A DNA stretch of 64,000 bases from positions 1 through 64,000 of the forward strand of contig CAKUYQ010000002.1 of the NCBI GenBank assembly GCA_934717185.1. The letters are read 5' to 3'. This DNA is from an uncultured Bacteroidales bacterium. Lineage in GTDB: Bacteria; Bacteroidota; Bacteroidia; Bacteroidales; UBA932. Shown here piece by piece: positions 35,071 to 44,157 of the stretch. The position numbers and the translations under genes are program-made. The notes beneath the pieces were generated by a model, which was given only the letters and a program-made list of their open reading frames with translations, had not been told where the DNA came from and did not search any database. Each line of letters starts with the position of its first letter. Within the stretch, counting starts at the first letter, position 1.

Positions 35071-36375
35071 CTAATATATTTTTCTGTTTATATTAATATC
35101 CCTCTTGTATCTTATTGTAAGGTAGGCAGATCTTACAACAAGATGCATCATATAACCGGCCCACAGTGCGTTTATTCCAAAGAGACCTTTTAAAACATAA
35201 TATGTTGCAAAGAAGCCTATTACACTCAGTATCATAGAGTCTCTTATAGGTTTTGATGCGGTTGCCCCAATGTAGATACCGTCCCAAGTAAAGGCAAAGC
35301 AGCTAAGAATTGGCATAACCAACAGCCATACAAGGTAATATGAGACCCGCTCCAATACAGCCGCATTGTCTGTGAGTATTCTGCACATCCATTCTCCGCC
35401 AAACCAATACAAAGCAGCAGATACCAACCCAAGCCATATTGTCCAGCGGAAAATCACCCTTATCGCACGCCTTAACGAAGGGTCATCTCCGGCACCTATA
35501 TACCGTCCTGCAAGCGCCTCACCTGCGTATGCAAAACCATCTGTAAAGTATGAATAGACCATCATAAGCTTCATTAGAATGGAGCAGACAGCCAACTCTG
35601 TATCTCCATAATGGGCAGACAGTGAGGTAAAACCGGCATAGATAAACAAAAAACAGATGGAGCGTACAAAAAGATCCTTGTTAATAAGGAAGAACCGTTT
35701 GAACTGTTTTAAATGGAAACACTCCTTAAGGGTTATATATTTGAAATACTTTCTAAAGAATATTATCATTAACGCAATGGCAAGGAGAAGCCCGGTATAT
35801 TGGGCTATCACTGTTCCAATAGCTATTCCGTCAAACCCCACAGAGGTATAGAGCGAAAGATAGACACTTGCCCCAAAGTTGACCACATTTACCGTAATAT
35901 CCGTTATCATTGGTATTACAGTATTTTGCATCCCAATAAAAAATCCTTTAAAAACCAATAGGGAGAGTGTTGCCGGTGCCGCCCAGATTCTTATAAAGAA
36001 GTACTGCCTTACATATTTTTCCGCATCGGGCGAACAGTCTATGAAGTTGAGCGCAATATCTACATACCACCACTGTATTATCCAGAAAAAGAGCGAGAAA
36101 CCCAAGGCGGTTATAATCCCTTGGTTAAAGACCCTCATTGCCTCTTTAAAGTTGTTTGCCCCAAAAGCTTGAGCCACCATTCCCCCCGTACCTATTCTAA
36201 GGAATCCCATGTTCCAGTAGAGCAGATCGAAGAGCATAGATGAGATTGCAATGGCGCCAATAAGCGCCGCATCGCCAAGCCTGCCGGCAATGCCAACATC
36301 CACCATTCCCACCAAAGGGATGGTTATGTTTGCCAATATGCTTGGAACCGCAAGCTTAAGAACCTGTCTGTTCAT
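35071..36375 (-). CDS. MATE-family multidrug/metabolite transporter (DinF-like)
   Basis: 434 residues with about twelve hydrophobic segments. It starts LKLAVPSILANITIPLVGMVDVGIAGRLG, the typical MATE first helix, and has the repeated half with ICFLFIYAGFTSLSAHYGD. It exports cationic drugs or metabolites using H+ or Na+. It overlaps the rsgA stop by 4 bases, so translation is coupled. The substrate is unknown. Confidence 0.9.
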   Translation of the reverse strand: MNRQVLKLAVPSILANITIPLVGMVDVGIAGRLGDAALIGAIAISSMLFDLLYWNMGFLRIGTGGMVAQAFGANNFKEAMRVFNQGIITALGFSLFFWIIQWWYVDIALNFIDCSPDAEKYVRQYFFIRIWAAPATLSLLVFKGFFIGMQNTVIPMITDITVNVVNFGASVYLSLYTSVGFDGIAIGTVIAQYTGLLLAIALMIIFFRKYFKYITLKECFHLKQFKRFFLINKDLFVRSICFLFIYAGFTSLSAHYGDTELAVCSILMKLMMVYSYFTDGFAYAGEALAGRYIGAGDDPSLRRAIRVIFRWTIWLGLVSAALYWFGGEWMCRILTDNAAVLERVSYYLVWLLVMPILSCFAFTWDGIYIGATASKPIRDSMILSVIGFFATYYVLKGLFGINALWAGYMMHLVVRSAYLTIRYKRDININRKIY

Positions 36376-37346
36376 CGGTATTTTGTCTCCTCCTCCAACA
36401 TTCCAAGATAAGATTCGTAACGTTCCGCAGAGATTTCGCCAGCCTCAACTGCCGCTTTAACGGCACAACCCGGCTCATGCGTATGGGTGCACGGAGCAAA
36501 TCTGCAACCATCCATAACCTTCACCATGTCGGGAAAATATGTACTTAATTCATCTTTTGTAAAATCCACCAAACCAAAGCCCCTTATTCCGGGGGTATCA
36601 ACCACAAATCCCCCACCTGCAAGCGGATGCATCTGGTAAAATGTTGTGGTATGCTTGCCCTGCAGATGATGCGCGGAGATTGCCCCTGTCTTTAGCTCCA
36701 ACGACGGATCCAAAGCGTTGATTAAAGATGATTTCCCCACACCAGACACACCGGAAAAGAGGACCACCTTATCCCTGCACATCTCTCTTACCACATCTAT
36801 ATTGGTTCCATCATGCGCAGACACCGGTATTACTCTGTATCCGGCCTTGGTATAAATCTCCGTAAAATGTTCCAACTGCACTCCAAGCGGATTCGCCTCT
36901 GCCACCTCACCTGTGTAGAGATCTGCCTTGTTCACAAGAATCGTTACCGGAATATGATACGCTTCGCAGGTGACAAGGAATCTGTCTACAAACGGCAGTT
37001 TGACCTCCGGAAACATTATGGTCACAACCAAGAAAACCATATCCAAATTGGAGGCTATGATATGCGACTGTTTAGACAGGTTCGTAGACTTTCTTATTAT
37101 ATAGTTCTTTCTTGGAAATATTTTTGAAATTGCGGCAATCTGCTCACCCTGTATATTTTCAAACTCATATTCAACCCTGTCGCCTACTGCTATAGGGTTT
37201 GTAGAGTTATTACCCTTGAGCTTAAGTTTACCTCTCAGCACAGCATTGAATGGAGACCACTGCGGCAGGGGAGAAAGCACATAATGACTTCCTGTATGTT
37301 TTACAACTGTTGCTACGCCATCTCCATTTTTCCCTGGAATCTCCAT
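36372..37346 (-). CDS. rsgA: Ribosome small-subunit maturation GTPase RsgA
   Basis: 324 residues with an N-terminal OB fold, then a circularly permuted GTPase: NKAD (G4, near 140) comes before SGVSGVGKSSL (G1) and DTPGIRGFGL (G3). A C-terminal zinc knuckle follows (CRFAPCTHTHEPGCAV). It checks 30S subunit maturation in the cytoplasm. It lies between the MATE and phosphopantetheinyl transferase genes, with one base separating it from the latter. Confidence 0.95.
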   Translation of the reverse strand: MEIPGKNGDGVATVVKHTGSHYVLSPLPQWSPFNAVLRGKLKLKGNNSTNPIAVGDRVEYEFENIQGEQIAAISKIFPRKNYIIRKSTNLSKQSHIIASNLDMVFLVVTIMFPEVKLPFVDRFLVTCEAYHIPVTILVNKADLYTGEVAEANPLGVQLEHFTEIYTKAGYRVIPVSAHDGTNIDVVREMCRDKVVLFSGVSGVGKSSLINALDPSLELKTGAISAHHLQGKHTTTFYQMHPLAGGGFVVDTPGIRGFGLVDFTKDELSTYFPDMVKVMDGCRFAPCTHTHEPGCAVKAAVEAGEISAERYESYLGMLEEETKYR

Positions 37347-37347
37347 A

Positions 37348-37983
37348 CTATCCTACCAACCAAACAAGTGCATGATTGTCAAAAATCTCATACTGGAGTT
37401 CGAACTCCTCCTCTTCGCCGTCTTTTGAGATAAAGGTTGCCGAAAGATCACCCTCTTCCTCCAAATGGAATCGCTCTATCTCCATCTGTTTGGCAAAGTT
37501 CACTCCATGCTGGCTCATGCGTTTGAACAGCGCCTCCTTGGCACACCAGTATATGGCAAGCTGCTCGTTACGGTGTCTCGAAGAGAGATCCTCTATCTCA
37601 TCCTCGGAGAGAGCCTTCTTCTCCACAGGGGAGAAGTCCCTGTCCAACGACTCTATATCTATACCCACATCCTCCGTTGGATGTACTATTATCGCCACAT
37701 ATTTGGATGTGTGCGTAATGCTTATATGCGTAAGATTATTATGAATGAACGGTGCACCGTTATCGTGGTGCCCAAGATATACTTTATCCTCAAAAATCTT
37801 GTTCAACAATGCGCGTACAGCAAGTTTCTCAAGTCTTAACTGACTGTTTTTTGTGTATAAAAGTTCATCCAATTCCTCTTTTGGAATTGAAATTATCTCC
37901 AACAGCTCACTCTCGGTCTCTGCAACCTCCCATACAGCTATCCTTGCTCCGTTTTTTAAAACTTTATCTAAATAAAGTGCCAT
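37348..37983 (-). CDS. 4'-phosphopantetheinyl transferase superfamily protein
   Basis: 211 residues. ISITHTSKYVAIIV, VGIDIESLDRDF and YWCAKEALFKRM are the Sfp-type Mg and CoA binding motifs in the right order. It transfers phosphopantetheine from CoA to carrier proteins. It follows the GldE-like gene by 25 bases. In Bacteroidota a gldE-pptase pairing is common, as I remember it. Confidence 0.9.
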   Translation of the reverse strand: MALYLDKVLKNGARIAVWEVAETESELLEIISIPKEELDELLYTKNSQLRLEKLAVRALLNKIFEDKVYLGHHDNGAPFIHNNLTHISITHTSKYVAIIVHPTEDVGIDIESLDRDFSPVEKKALSEDEIEDLSSRHRNEQLAIYWCAKEALFKRMSQHGVNFAKQMEIERFHLEEEGDLSATFISKDGEEEEFELQYEIFDNHALVWLVG

Positions 37984-38008
37984 TTTATATTATGTAAACC
38001 ATTAATTA

Positions 38009-39049
38009 TCAATTATTATGAGTTTCGGTTACAACATCGGACTCATCCTCTATCTCCCCTACTATCTCCTCTAAAATATCCTCCAATGTCACAATGCCGT
38101 CTGTTCCTCCATACTCGTCAACAACCACGGCAAGATGAATCTTCTTCTCTCTGAACTCCTGCAGAAGGTCGTTTATCTTCTTGCTCTCCGGAACAAAATA
38201 TGCCTCTCTTATATGTTTCCTCCATGCATATTTGTTTGCCGCACTGTTCTCATACATATATGGAAGTATATCCTTTATATAAAGGAAGCCCTTAATATCA
38301 TCCAAATCCTCCTTGTAAACAGGAAATCTTGAGTAGCCAACCTCCTTTGTAAGATCCATTATCTGAGATAATGTCATCTCCATATCCACCGCCTTAACCT
38401 CAACCCTCGGCTTCATTATCTTACAAACATCCGTGGTAGGAAGTTTGACTATCCCTTTTAAAATTTTCTTCTCCTCCATTGACTCGGAAGATGAGATATC
38501 CACCGCCTTATCCAAGTCTTCCAACGTTATATGCGGTTTTAAAGAGATCCCGTCTGTAATCTGATTGGCAAACTTAGACATAAAGAAGTTGAAAGGCAAC
38601 CCCAACGGCATTATAATCCTCAAAGGCTTGCTCATCATCTTTGCAAACTGTACCGGCATGCTTGTAGCTATAATCTTAGGAAGCACCTCTCCAAAAAGGA
38701 CAATAAGAAAGGTAACTATAACACCGTTAACAATAAATTCAAGCACCGGACTTTGGGAAAAGTCAAAAAACATCCCCATAAGTTTGGTTGAAATAAGCAC
38801 AATAAGGATATTTACAAGGTTGTTTGCCTGTAATATGGTGCCAAGGAGATAATCAGGGTTTGTAAGCAGGCGCAACACGCATAGAGCCTTCCCGCCTTTC
38901 TCACGCTTTAGCTTGTCTATCTGGCTCGGCGACAGAGAAAAGTAGGAAACCTCGCTACCCGAAATAAGGGCAGAACAAACCAAAAGCAGGATAATACTTA
39001 TCCCTAAATAAAGAATCTCAAATGTAAATGCACTACTGGGAGGTTCCAA
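38009..39049 (-). CDS. GldE/CorC-like protein: DUF21 membrane domain plus CBS pair, lacking C-terminal domain
   Basis: 346 residues. Four hydrophobic segments make the DUF21 domain (ILYLGISIILLLVCSALISGSEVSYFSL), then two CBS domains (MKPRVEVKAVDMEMTLSQ; KIHLAVVVDEYGGTDGIVTLEDILEEIVGEIEDE). Relatives then continue for about 80 residues with a CorC/HlyC domain; here the protein stops 8 residues after the CBS pair, and no remnant is left in the 25-base gap downstream. The start must be TTG at 39049, because TGA lies two codons upstream and no ATG is near. Function is suggested to be ion transport or, in gliding species, motility. Confidence 0.85.
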   Translation of the reverse strand: MEPPSSAFTFEILYLGISIILLLVCSALISGSEVSYFSLSPSQIDKLKREKGGKALCVLRLLTNPDYLLGTILQANNLVNILIVLISTKLMGMFFDFSQSPVLEFIVNGVIVTFLIVLFGEVLPKIIATSMPVQFAKMMSKPLRIIMPLGLPFNFFMSKFANQITDGISLKPHITLEDLDKAVDISSSESMEEKKILKGIVKLPTTDVCKIMKPRVEVKAVDMEMTLSQIMDLTKEVGYSRFPVYKEDLDDIKGFLYIKDILPYMYENSAANKYAWRKHIREAYFVPESKKINDLLQEFREKKIHLAVVVDEYGGTDGIVTLEDILEEIVGEIEDESDVVTETHNN

Positions 39050-39077
39050 ATTTCAAATGGTATTGGTTATACAACTG

Positions 39078-39085
39078 CAAATATA
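39078..39085 (-). promoter_or_regulatory. -7 box of the GldE-like gene
   Basis: The minus strand reads TATATTTG, a match to TAnnTTTG, 28 bases before the TTG start, with TTG 16 bases upstream. A copy of ATTTGTCGGGAAG lies further up at 39157-39145. Confidence 0.5.
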
Positions 39086-39324
39086 GAAAATTATTCCTTT
39101 ACAACTAACTTTTAGATAAATTCTTATTTTATCTTTTCCCTTTTCTTCCCGACAAATAGTTGGCGTTAGCTTTAATTTAGTTTACAGTGTATAGTTTATT
39201 GTTTATAGTCAGTTTTAAAGTTAACAGAAGCAATATTGAAAGTAAAAAACTATTATCTTTTAAACTATAAACTAATTAACCTGCTATAAACTTTTAACAA
39301 TAAACTATAAACTCAACTGATAGC
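39086..39324. repeat. Intergenic spacer of repeat fragments
   Basis: It holds the 13-bp CTTCCCGACAAAT motif (39145-39157), a truncated hexamer run (TTGGCGTTAGCTTT), and several AACTATAAAC-type units in both orientations (39176-39215 and 39262-39318). No reading frame is seen. Confidence 0.6.
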
Positions 39325-39909
39325 TTATGGTTTGAACGGATATATGGCAACATCCTCTCTCTTTATGATAGGAAGTTTTGAATGCCTCTTCATCTCAACC
39401 AACCTGCCTTTATCATCATAGTATCTCCATACCCCTATTCTAAAATAGATTATCTTGCTCCCTTTATAAAAGGCACCTTCACCCTCCTCCCTTTTCTCTC
39501 CGTTAGGATAGTAGGATATTACATGGCCTCTGTACTCAGGCTTTAGATAACCGCTGCCATCCATATTGGCAAACTCCTCATTGTTGGCCTTAATATCCTT
39601 TACAACATACTCCAAAAACCTGTCAATGGTAAAGTAGTACCACTTGCCAACCCTCTCCCCATCATAGTAGGTGCCAAATTCAGCCAACTTGCCTTTTGTA
39701 CCATAATACTTCAAATAAACTCCGTTTCTGAGACCGTTTCTGTAGTAACTGTACACACTCTTCCCCTCATGCCACAGCCCTGTTTTTAAACCCTTGGAAT
39801 TTAGCCTATTCATAGGCTCTCTCTCATGGGTCGAATAAACTATCACTTGTGCCATTAAACCTACAGCACAAAACATAATGATTCCTGTTAACAATATCTT
39901 TCTAATCAT
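39325..39909 (-). CDS. Secreted YwqK/MORN-like repeat protein, paralog 1
   Basis: 194 residues from the ATG at 39909, which is followed at once by a signal peptide (ILLTGIIMFCAVGLMAQ); a longer in-frame start has no such support. It has MORN-like strands: LNSKGLKTGLWHEG, YRNGLRNGVYLKYY, YYPNGEKREEGEG and IGVWRYYDDKGRL. B. subtilis YwqK, an antitoxin family, has similar repeats. It is the last of three tandem paralogs that follow an Rhs toxin gene, so an immunity function is inferred. Confidence 0.75.
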   Translation of the reverse strand: MIRKILLTGIIMFCAVGLMAQVIVYSTHEREPMNRLNSKGLKTGLWHEGKSVYSYYRNGLRNGVYLKYYGTKGKLAEFGTYYDGERVGKWYYFTIDRFLEYVVKDIKANNEEFANMDGSGYLKPEYRGHVISYYPNGEKREEGEGAFYKGSKIIYFRIGVWRYYDDKGRLVEMKRHSKLPIIKREDVAIYPFKP

Positions 39910-40078
39910 ATTTAGTAATCTTTTAAAAAAAACTTTGTAATCTTTAATTGTCTTTTCGGTATATATTTCTTTTCTCATCAGTCATGTGCCAACCGGCACA
40001 CTCCATCTTCAAAAAGACATCTATCCTCAAAAATACTGCTAAATCTTCACCAACTTTTTTTAACGCTTACTTACAGTT

Positions 40079-40699
40079 TTAATCATCCTCTCCGTATGCT
40101 CTCATCAAAACTACCGGAGACTCATAGTTTTCTATATTTGTCAATACACCATCTTCATTATAATATCTCCATTCACCTATCTTAAAAACATTTCTACTAT
40201 AAAAGTAGTAATCATACATAATCTCTTTTGGATAGTGCAGAATCTGCCCTTCCATCTTCTTTTCTCCGTTAAGATGATATTTTGTCATGTAACCTTTATA
40301 TTTAGGCTTAAAAATCAGACTGTTATCTTCTATCTTCCTAAACCATTCCGTGTTTATATGGATATTCGTTTCTATTATATATATAAACCCATCATAATCA
40401 AAATAATAAACCTCATCTTGCGCAATAAGGCGGGTTAAATAAGATAAACTATTGTAGCCACGTTCTATAAAGTCCCTTTTTATTCCGTTTCTGTAATACA
40501 CCTCCCTTTTGCCGCCCTCCTCCTCATAGGGAAAAAAATTATCTTGCCATAATCCGTTCTTTAATCCGTTATGATCCACTTGATTAATGACAGAATCCTT
40601 TGGAATAAAGTCTCTCATTTGGGCAAAAGATGGAGTAACTGCCAAGAGCAGATTGCCTACTGCAAATACAATCAATATAATTATTAATCTAATCCTCAT
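40079..40699 (-). CDS. Secreted YwqK/MORN-like repeat protein, paralog 2
   Basis: 206 residues from the ATG at 40699, starting with a signal peptide (IIILIVFAVGNLLLAVTPSFAQ). It shares with the neighbours VINQVDHNGLKNGLWQ, YYRNGIKRDF, YHLNGEKKMEGQ and IGEWRYYNEDG. The frame is open 81 codons upstream, overlapping the preceding paralog, which I read as chance. It probably arose by tandem duplication. Unknown function; candidate immunity protein. Confidence 0.75.
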   Translation of the reverse strand: MRIRLIIILIVFAVGNLLLAVTPSFAQMRDFIPKDSVINQVDHNGLKNGLWQDNFFPYEEEGGKREVYYRNGIKRDFIERGYNSLSYLTRLIAQDEVYYFDYDGFIYIIETNIHINTEWFRKIEDNSLIFKPKYKGYMTKYHLNGEKKMEGQILHYPKEIMYDYYFYSRNVFKIGEWRYYNEDGVLTNIENYESPVVLMRAYGEDD

Positions 40700-40712
40700 T
40701 TTTTTATTCTCC

Positions 40713-41345
40713 TCAATCAGATTCATAAAAACTATCAACAGCATATTTTTCATGGTAAATGGGAAGTTTGGTAAAAATTTGTGTACCGGTAAACCTACCC
40801 TGTTTATCATAGTATCTCCATTCACCCATTTTAAAATAATAGACCGGCTCTTCATAAAAATAGGCAACACCCTCTGCCATCTTTTCCCCGTTGGCATGAT
40901 ATTCAATAACATACTCTTTGTAGTCCGGTTTAAACAGCTCATTTTCCACCTTGTTCCTAATATACTCTGTATTTTTCTCTATATGCTCAGCCGTAAAAAC
41001 CAAAAAGCCCCGTTCATCAAAATAGTACCAGATATCCGAATACTCATCCTCCGTTGACTCCCCAAATCGTTGCAAGTTTCCATTGCCAAAAAAGGCCATA
41101 TAAAATTTTGAAGGAATGCCATTCTTATAGCATCTTAATGTTTTCATTTCGGAGTATTTTTCTTTTTCAAACCATAACCCTGTCCTTAAGCCATTAGAAT
41201 CAAGCTGATTGATTACGCTATTAACATTAGCCCGTTGTCCCTTATGTCTATCAACTGTTTGCGCGTTAGCCATATTCAGCATCCCAAGCAAACCCGCAGT
41301 AACAATAGAAATAATATATTTTTTTACTGAGCGTATCATAAACAT
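40713..41345 (-). CDS. Secreted YwqK/MORN-like repeat protein, paralog 3
   Basis: 210 residues, with a signal peptide (IISIVTAGLLGMLNMANAQ) soon after the start; ATG 41345 or 41339 are both possible, as is GTG 41360. It repeats the same layout: INQLDSNGLRTGLWFE, CYKNGIPSKFY, YHANGEKMAEG, and MGEWRYYDKQGR. It is closest to the toxin gene, 48 bases after the small membrane protein. The three paralogs share layout more than exact residues, which suggests diversifying selection. Confidence 0.75.
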   Translation of the reverse strand: MFMIRSVKKYIISIVTAGLLGMLNMANAQTVDRHKGQRANVNSVINQLDSNGLRTGLWFEKEKYSEMKTLRCYKNGIPSKFYMAFFGNGNLQRFGESTEDEYSDIWYYFDERGFLVFTAEHIEKNTEYIRNKVENELFKPDYKEYVIEYHANGEKMAEGVAYFYEEPVYYFKMGEWRYYDKQGRFTGTQIFTKLPIYHEKYAVDSFYESD

Positions 41346-41393
41346 TTGATTAATTGACACTTTTCTTCCCGATAAAAAAGACTGTTAATGAGG

Positions 41394-41678
41394 TTAATAT
41401 AATAAGAAAAAGATAAACCATCTAAAAACAGTAACTAACATATAATATTTAACCCTTATTTCACCTTTCACTAATATGGTTGACAACAAAAGTCCGGATA
41501 CCCCGCAAAGTATATCCATAACTAAGTAGCTGTATGGAACCCGATATAAAAACAACATATTTCCATCAATGTACAAGTATATAAGACGGATAGAGTTATA
41601 GATGATAATGATATCTACAGATGAAACTACAGTTGCAATAGCTATCTTTACTATTCTCTTTTTAGTTGCAATTACCAT
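41394..41678 (-). CDS. Small membrane protein, candidate immunity to the Rhs metalloprotease
   Basis: 94 residues with three to four hydrophobic segments (IVKIAIATVVSSVDIIIIYN, YLVMDILCGVSGLLLSTIL, FRWFIFFLL). The ATG overlaps the Rhs toxin stop codon in the string ATGGTAA, a layout typical of toxin-immunity pairs with coupled translation. I recognise no family. A membrane location would fit an immunity protein acting at the inner membrane, or a component in toxin release. Confidence 0.7.
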   Translation of the reverse strand: MVIATKKRIVKIAIATVVSSVDIIIIYNSIRLIYLYIDGNMLFLYRVPYSYLVMDILCGVSGLLLSTILVKGEIRVKYYMLVTVFRWFIFFLLY

Positions 41679-43663
41679 TTTTCTTTTGATTTTGCATATT
41701 TATCATAACTGTCATATACTTCAAAAGATATGTTGCTATCCTTATCTCTTGAGACGATTATATAGTTATGACTAGTTTCAGTGTGTGTCTTATCCGGGAA
41801 TTTACGATTATATATTGTTTTATAACTATCAACAATTGTAGTTGTTTTAGTATAGCTATAGCCAATTTTTGTCTGATCTTTGCTCATATCAATTTGTTTA
41901 AAATCAGTTATCAAATCATCAGCCCTGAATTGATGAAAATTTCCTTGAATACCTCCATACCTCTTTCTCAAAGGTGTAAGATTATATGCTTCTCTCAAAT
42001 AATTTGCAAAACTAACGGCTCGCGGCTCGGTTATGTTCACATTGCCTACAGCTCTACCCATAAAGCTATGGTCAAAAGCATGAAATGCTTCATGCCCCAT
42101 TGCTGTCATTGAATTCAACAAACCGCCGTCATCTGGAACTTCTGTATACCAAGGGTGTCCTACGTAATAAATATCACCTGTTTTAGGATCATAACCAGAG
42201 CTTTTTGTAAAAAAAGTTGATTCTAAGCAATACGTACTACATTTTATATTTATAAGTCTATTCAACACCTTTCTTCCTAAGCTTGTTGCCGCTATTTTAG
42301 CAACATTCTCCATTCCGACTTTATAGTTATTAGCAATACGTAATTTTTGACCTTCAATATCAATATATTTTATCGGATTTCCACCACAGTACATATAAGG
42401 AGACATTGAGGCGTATTTTTCTGCCAACGGATCAGGAACAAACCACCGTCCGGTGAAGTCATCGTACATCCTGGCACCATAGTCTGTGAAGCCGAGCCCT
42501 CCAACTGTCTGCAGCTCCTTGCCGTTGTATTTGTAGAGGTTGGTCGTCAGTTGCGGATAGCTGTTGCCTGTTGAGGTTCTCATACCCAAAGGGTAGTAGT
42601 CGTTCCTCTCCACCACACTGCCGCTGCCATCCGTTATCACCCTCACACTGCCTAAGTGATCTGTACCATAGTAATATGCCAAACAACTGTTATTGGCAGC
42701 GCCTATTATCCTTCCTCCGCCAAACCCTGTACTTGAGAGTGTATAGCTCTCTCCGCTCTTTGAGAGTACCAACGTCCCAAGATAGAGATAACCGTTACTG
42801 CCTGCCCCGTCTACAACCCTTTGTTTAATTCCGTCCGCACTGTAGAGATACTCCGCCTTAACCGCTCCGTCTGCCGCCGTTGCACCCGTCTTTTCCACCA
42901 CCCTGGCCGGCAGATTGAGAATGTTGTAGCTTATACCCAATCCTCTTCTGCCGTCATAGAGCATATTGCCACCTGCATCATAGCTGTATGCTGTACTGAA
43001 CTCTGCTCCTTGACTGCTACCTGCAAGTCCAACGAGCCTGTTACCGGTGTAGCTGTAACTCAGATCATCCTCTACCATACTCGCACTGCTGCCGAACCTC
43101 TGCAAGGTAACAATATTTCCGTTAAGATTATAATCTTTCCCTCTCTCGCACCAGCTGTTTGTAGCATTTGTTGCTGTTCCTGCATATCTGCTGCTTTCCG
43201 TGAGCCTGCCCAATCCGTCATAACCGTATCTATAGGTACTTGCAGCGTTTGTTCCCTGCTGCATTCGCCACTCGGAGATATTGCCGTTATACAGTCCACT
43301 CCCTTTCTCCGCATCATAGTATCTCAACCTTTGGCTGTACAGCGTCTCACTCCCCTTCACAGTCTGCGATACCGTACCCCATCCCTGGATGTTGTACTGC
43401 AGGTTGTCTGTTACTCCGTTGCCGTAGCTCTTTCCTGTAAGATTTCCAAGAGCATCATAACTATAGCTTACCGTTGCCTTCTCCACTCCGTTTACAGACA
43501 CCTTCTCGCTGAGCAGCCTTCCCCTTTGGTCATAGCTGTAGACCGTCCCTTTTGTTATTGTAAGAGTGCCTGCAGAGTGGTTCTCGTTCACGGCAAGGAT
43601 GTTTCCCCTAAAGTCATACTTTGTGCTTGTCATGCTTATACTGCCTGTAGAATTCTTCTCCAC
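41672..43663 (-). CDS. Rhs core with C-terminal zinc-metalloprotease toxin domain
   Basis: About 663 residues from GTG 43663. YD/Rhs repeats (YSYDQRGRLLSEK, YRYGYDGLGRLTESS) lead to the Rhs core end (YYGTDHLGSVRVITDG, YDDFTGRWFVPDPLAEKYAS, YMYCGGNPIKYID). A new domain of about 225 residues follows, with AMGHEAFHAFDHS near 527 (HExxH) and then TEPRAVSFANYLREAYNLTPLRKRYGG, resembling M91/NleD-type effector proteases. The upstream reading frame is cut by a stop inside the palindromic element, so it may be expressed separately or form part of a broken larger gene. It overlaps the candidate immunity gene. Confidence 0.82.
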   Translation of the reverse strand: MEKNSTGSISMTSTKYDFRGNILAVNENHSAGTLTITKGTVYSYDQRGRLLSEKVSVNGVEKATVSYSYDALGNLTGKSYGNGVTDNLQYNIQGWGTVSQTVKGSETLYSQRLRYYDAEKGSGLYNGNISEWRMQQGTNAASTYRYGYDGLGRLTESSRYAGTATNATNSWCERGKDYNLNGNIVTLQRFGSSASMVEDDLSYSYTGNRLVGLAGSSQGAEFSTAYSYDAGGNMLYDGRRGLGISYNILNLPARVVEKTGATAADGAVKAEYLYSADGIKQRVVDGAGSNGYLYLGTLVLSKSGESYTLSSTGFGGGRIIGAANNSCLAYYYGTDHLGSVRVITDGSGSVVERNDYYPLGMRTSTGNSYPQLTTNLYKYNGKELQTVGGLGFTDYGARMYDDFTGRWFVPDPLAEKYASMSPYMYCGGNPIKYIDIEGQKLRIANNYKVGMENVAKIAATSLGRKVLNRLINIKCSTYCLESTFFTKSSGYDPKTGDIYYVGHPWYTEVPDDGGLLNSMTAMGHEAFHAFDHSFMGRAVGNVNITEPRAVSFANYLREAYNLTPLRKRYGGIQGNFHQFRADDLITDFKQIDMSKDQTKIGYSYTKTTTIVDSYKTIYNRKFPDKTHTETSHNYIIVSRDKDSNISFEVYDSYDKYAKSKEKW

Positions 43664-44157
43664 AAGAAGCCGCCTAAAAAGGTAATTTCTGCGTTACGCT
43701 TGCTTCGTAATTCCTCATTTACTTCAGTAAACTCCGGATTACTTAGCTTCGCAAGCCTTGAAATTCCACTTTTTATACGACTTCTTACGATATCCAAATC
43801 ATGTTTATTTATTTCACTGCCGTCAAGCAGGGCAATTTTCTCATAGAGCTTGTAACCAATCACCTTCACATCATCAAGGTCTGCACTCTCTACCACACCG
43901 CTAACAGGTGAAAAGGCAAGATAGGACGGAACGGTAAATGATGAGGTTTGGGTAGAGGATGCCGTGCGGTACACCCAACCGCCGAACCTTGTCTGTGAGA
44001 GCTTGCATATAAGGGTAAAGCTCCCTATAGCAGACGGAGGAGTATCGGGTGTTCCTCCTCCTAATTGAGGATAACTGTTATTGATGGAAAGATTGTTATA
44101 GTTTGCCTGCATCGTAATAAGGATATGAGCTGTCTGTGTGGAGTGCTCCCGTAGCAA
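43636..44157 (-). pseudogene. Chimeric frame across a rearranged Rhs segment and palindromic element
   Basis: A 173-codon open frame whose start overlaps the end of the DUF6443-like gene in another frame. The middle (SFTLICKLSQTRFGGWVYRTASSTQTSSF; LDDVKVIGYKLYEKIALLDG) is of unknown origin. The last third is the palindromic element read as protein (SNPEFTEVNEELRSKRNAEI), ending a few codons into the Rhs toxin gene in the wrong frame. It looks like the debris of an insertion or recombination that split an Rhs gene. Whether it is expressed is uncertain. Confidence 0.5.
43669..43781 (-). repeat. Covarying palindromic element, copy 3
   Basis: In element orientation (minus strand) it holds the same conserved blocks as copies 1 and 2: CTTGCGAA, CCGGAGTTTACT, TGAGGAATT and GAAGCAAGCGTAACGCAG. 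Its outer arms are AATTTC/GAAATT, against GCAAATGC/GCAGTTGC in the other copies. The middle arms GCTAAGTAAT (43747-43738) and ATTACGAAGC (43711-43702) pair at eight of ten positions, and the inner hairpin is TTTAC/GTAAA. It lies at the junction where the Rhs toxin frame resumes. Confidence 0.8.

Noticed and set aside
40700..40942. 81-codon N-terminal extension of YwqK/MORN-like paralog 2
   Set aside because: It overlaps the coding end of paralog 3 in another frame, and the signal peptide begins at 40699.
42821..43846. 341-codon plus-strand frame opposite the Rhs toxin gene
   Set aside because: It is a shadow of the Rhs repeats; its composition is Cys/Val-rich and patternless, and the minus strand is clearly coding.
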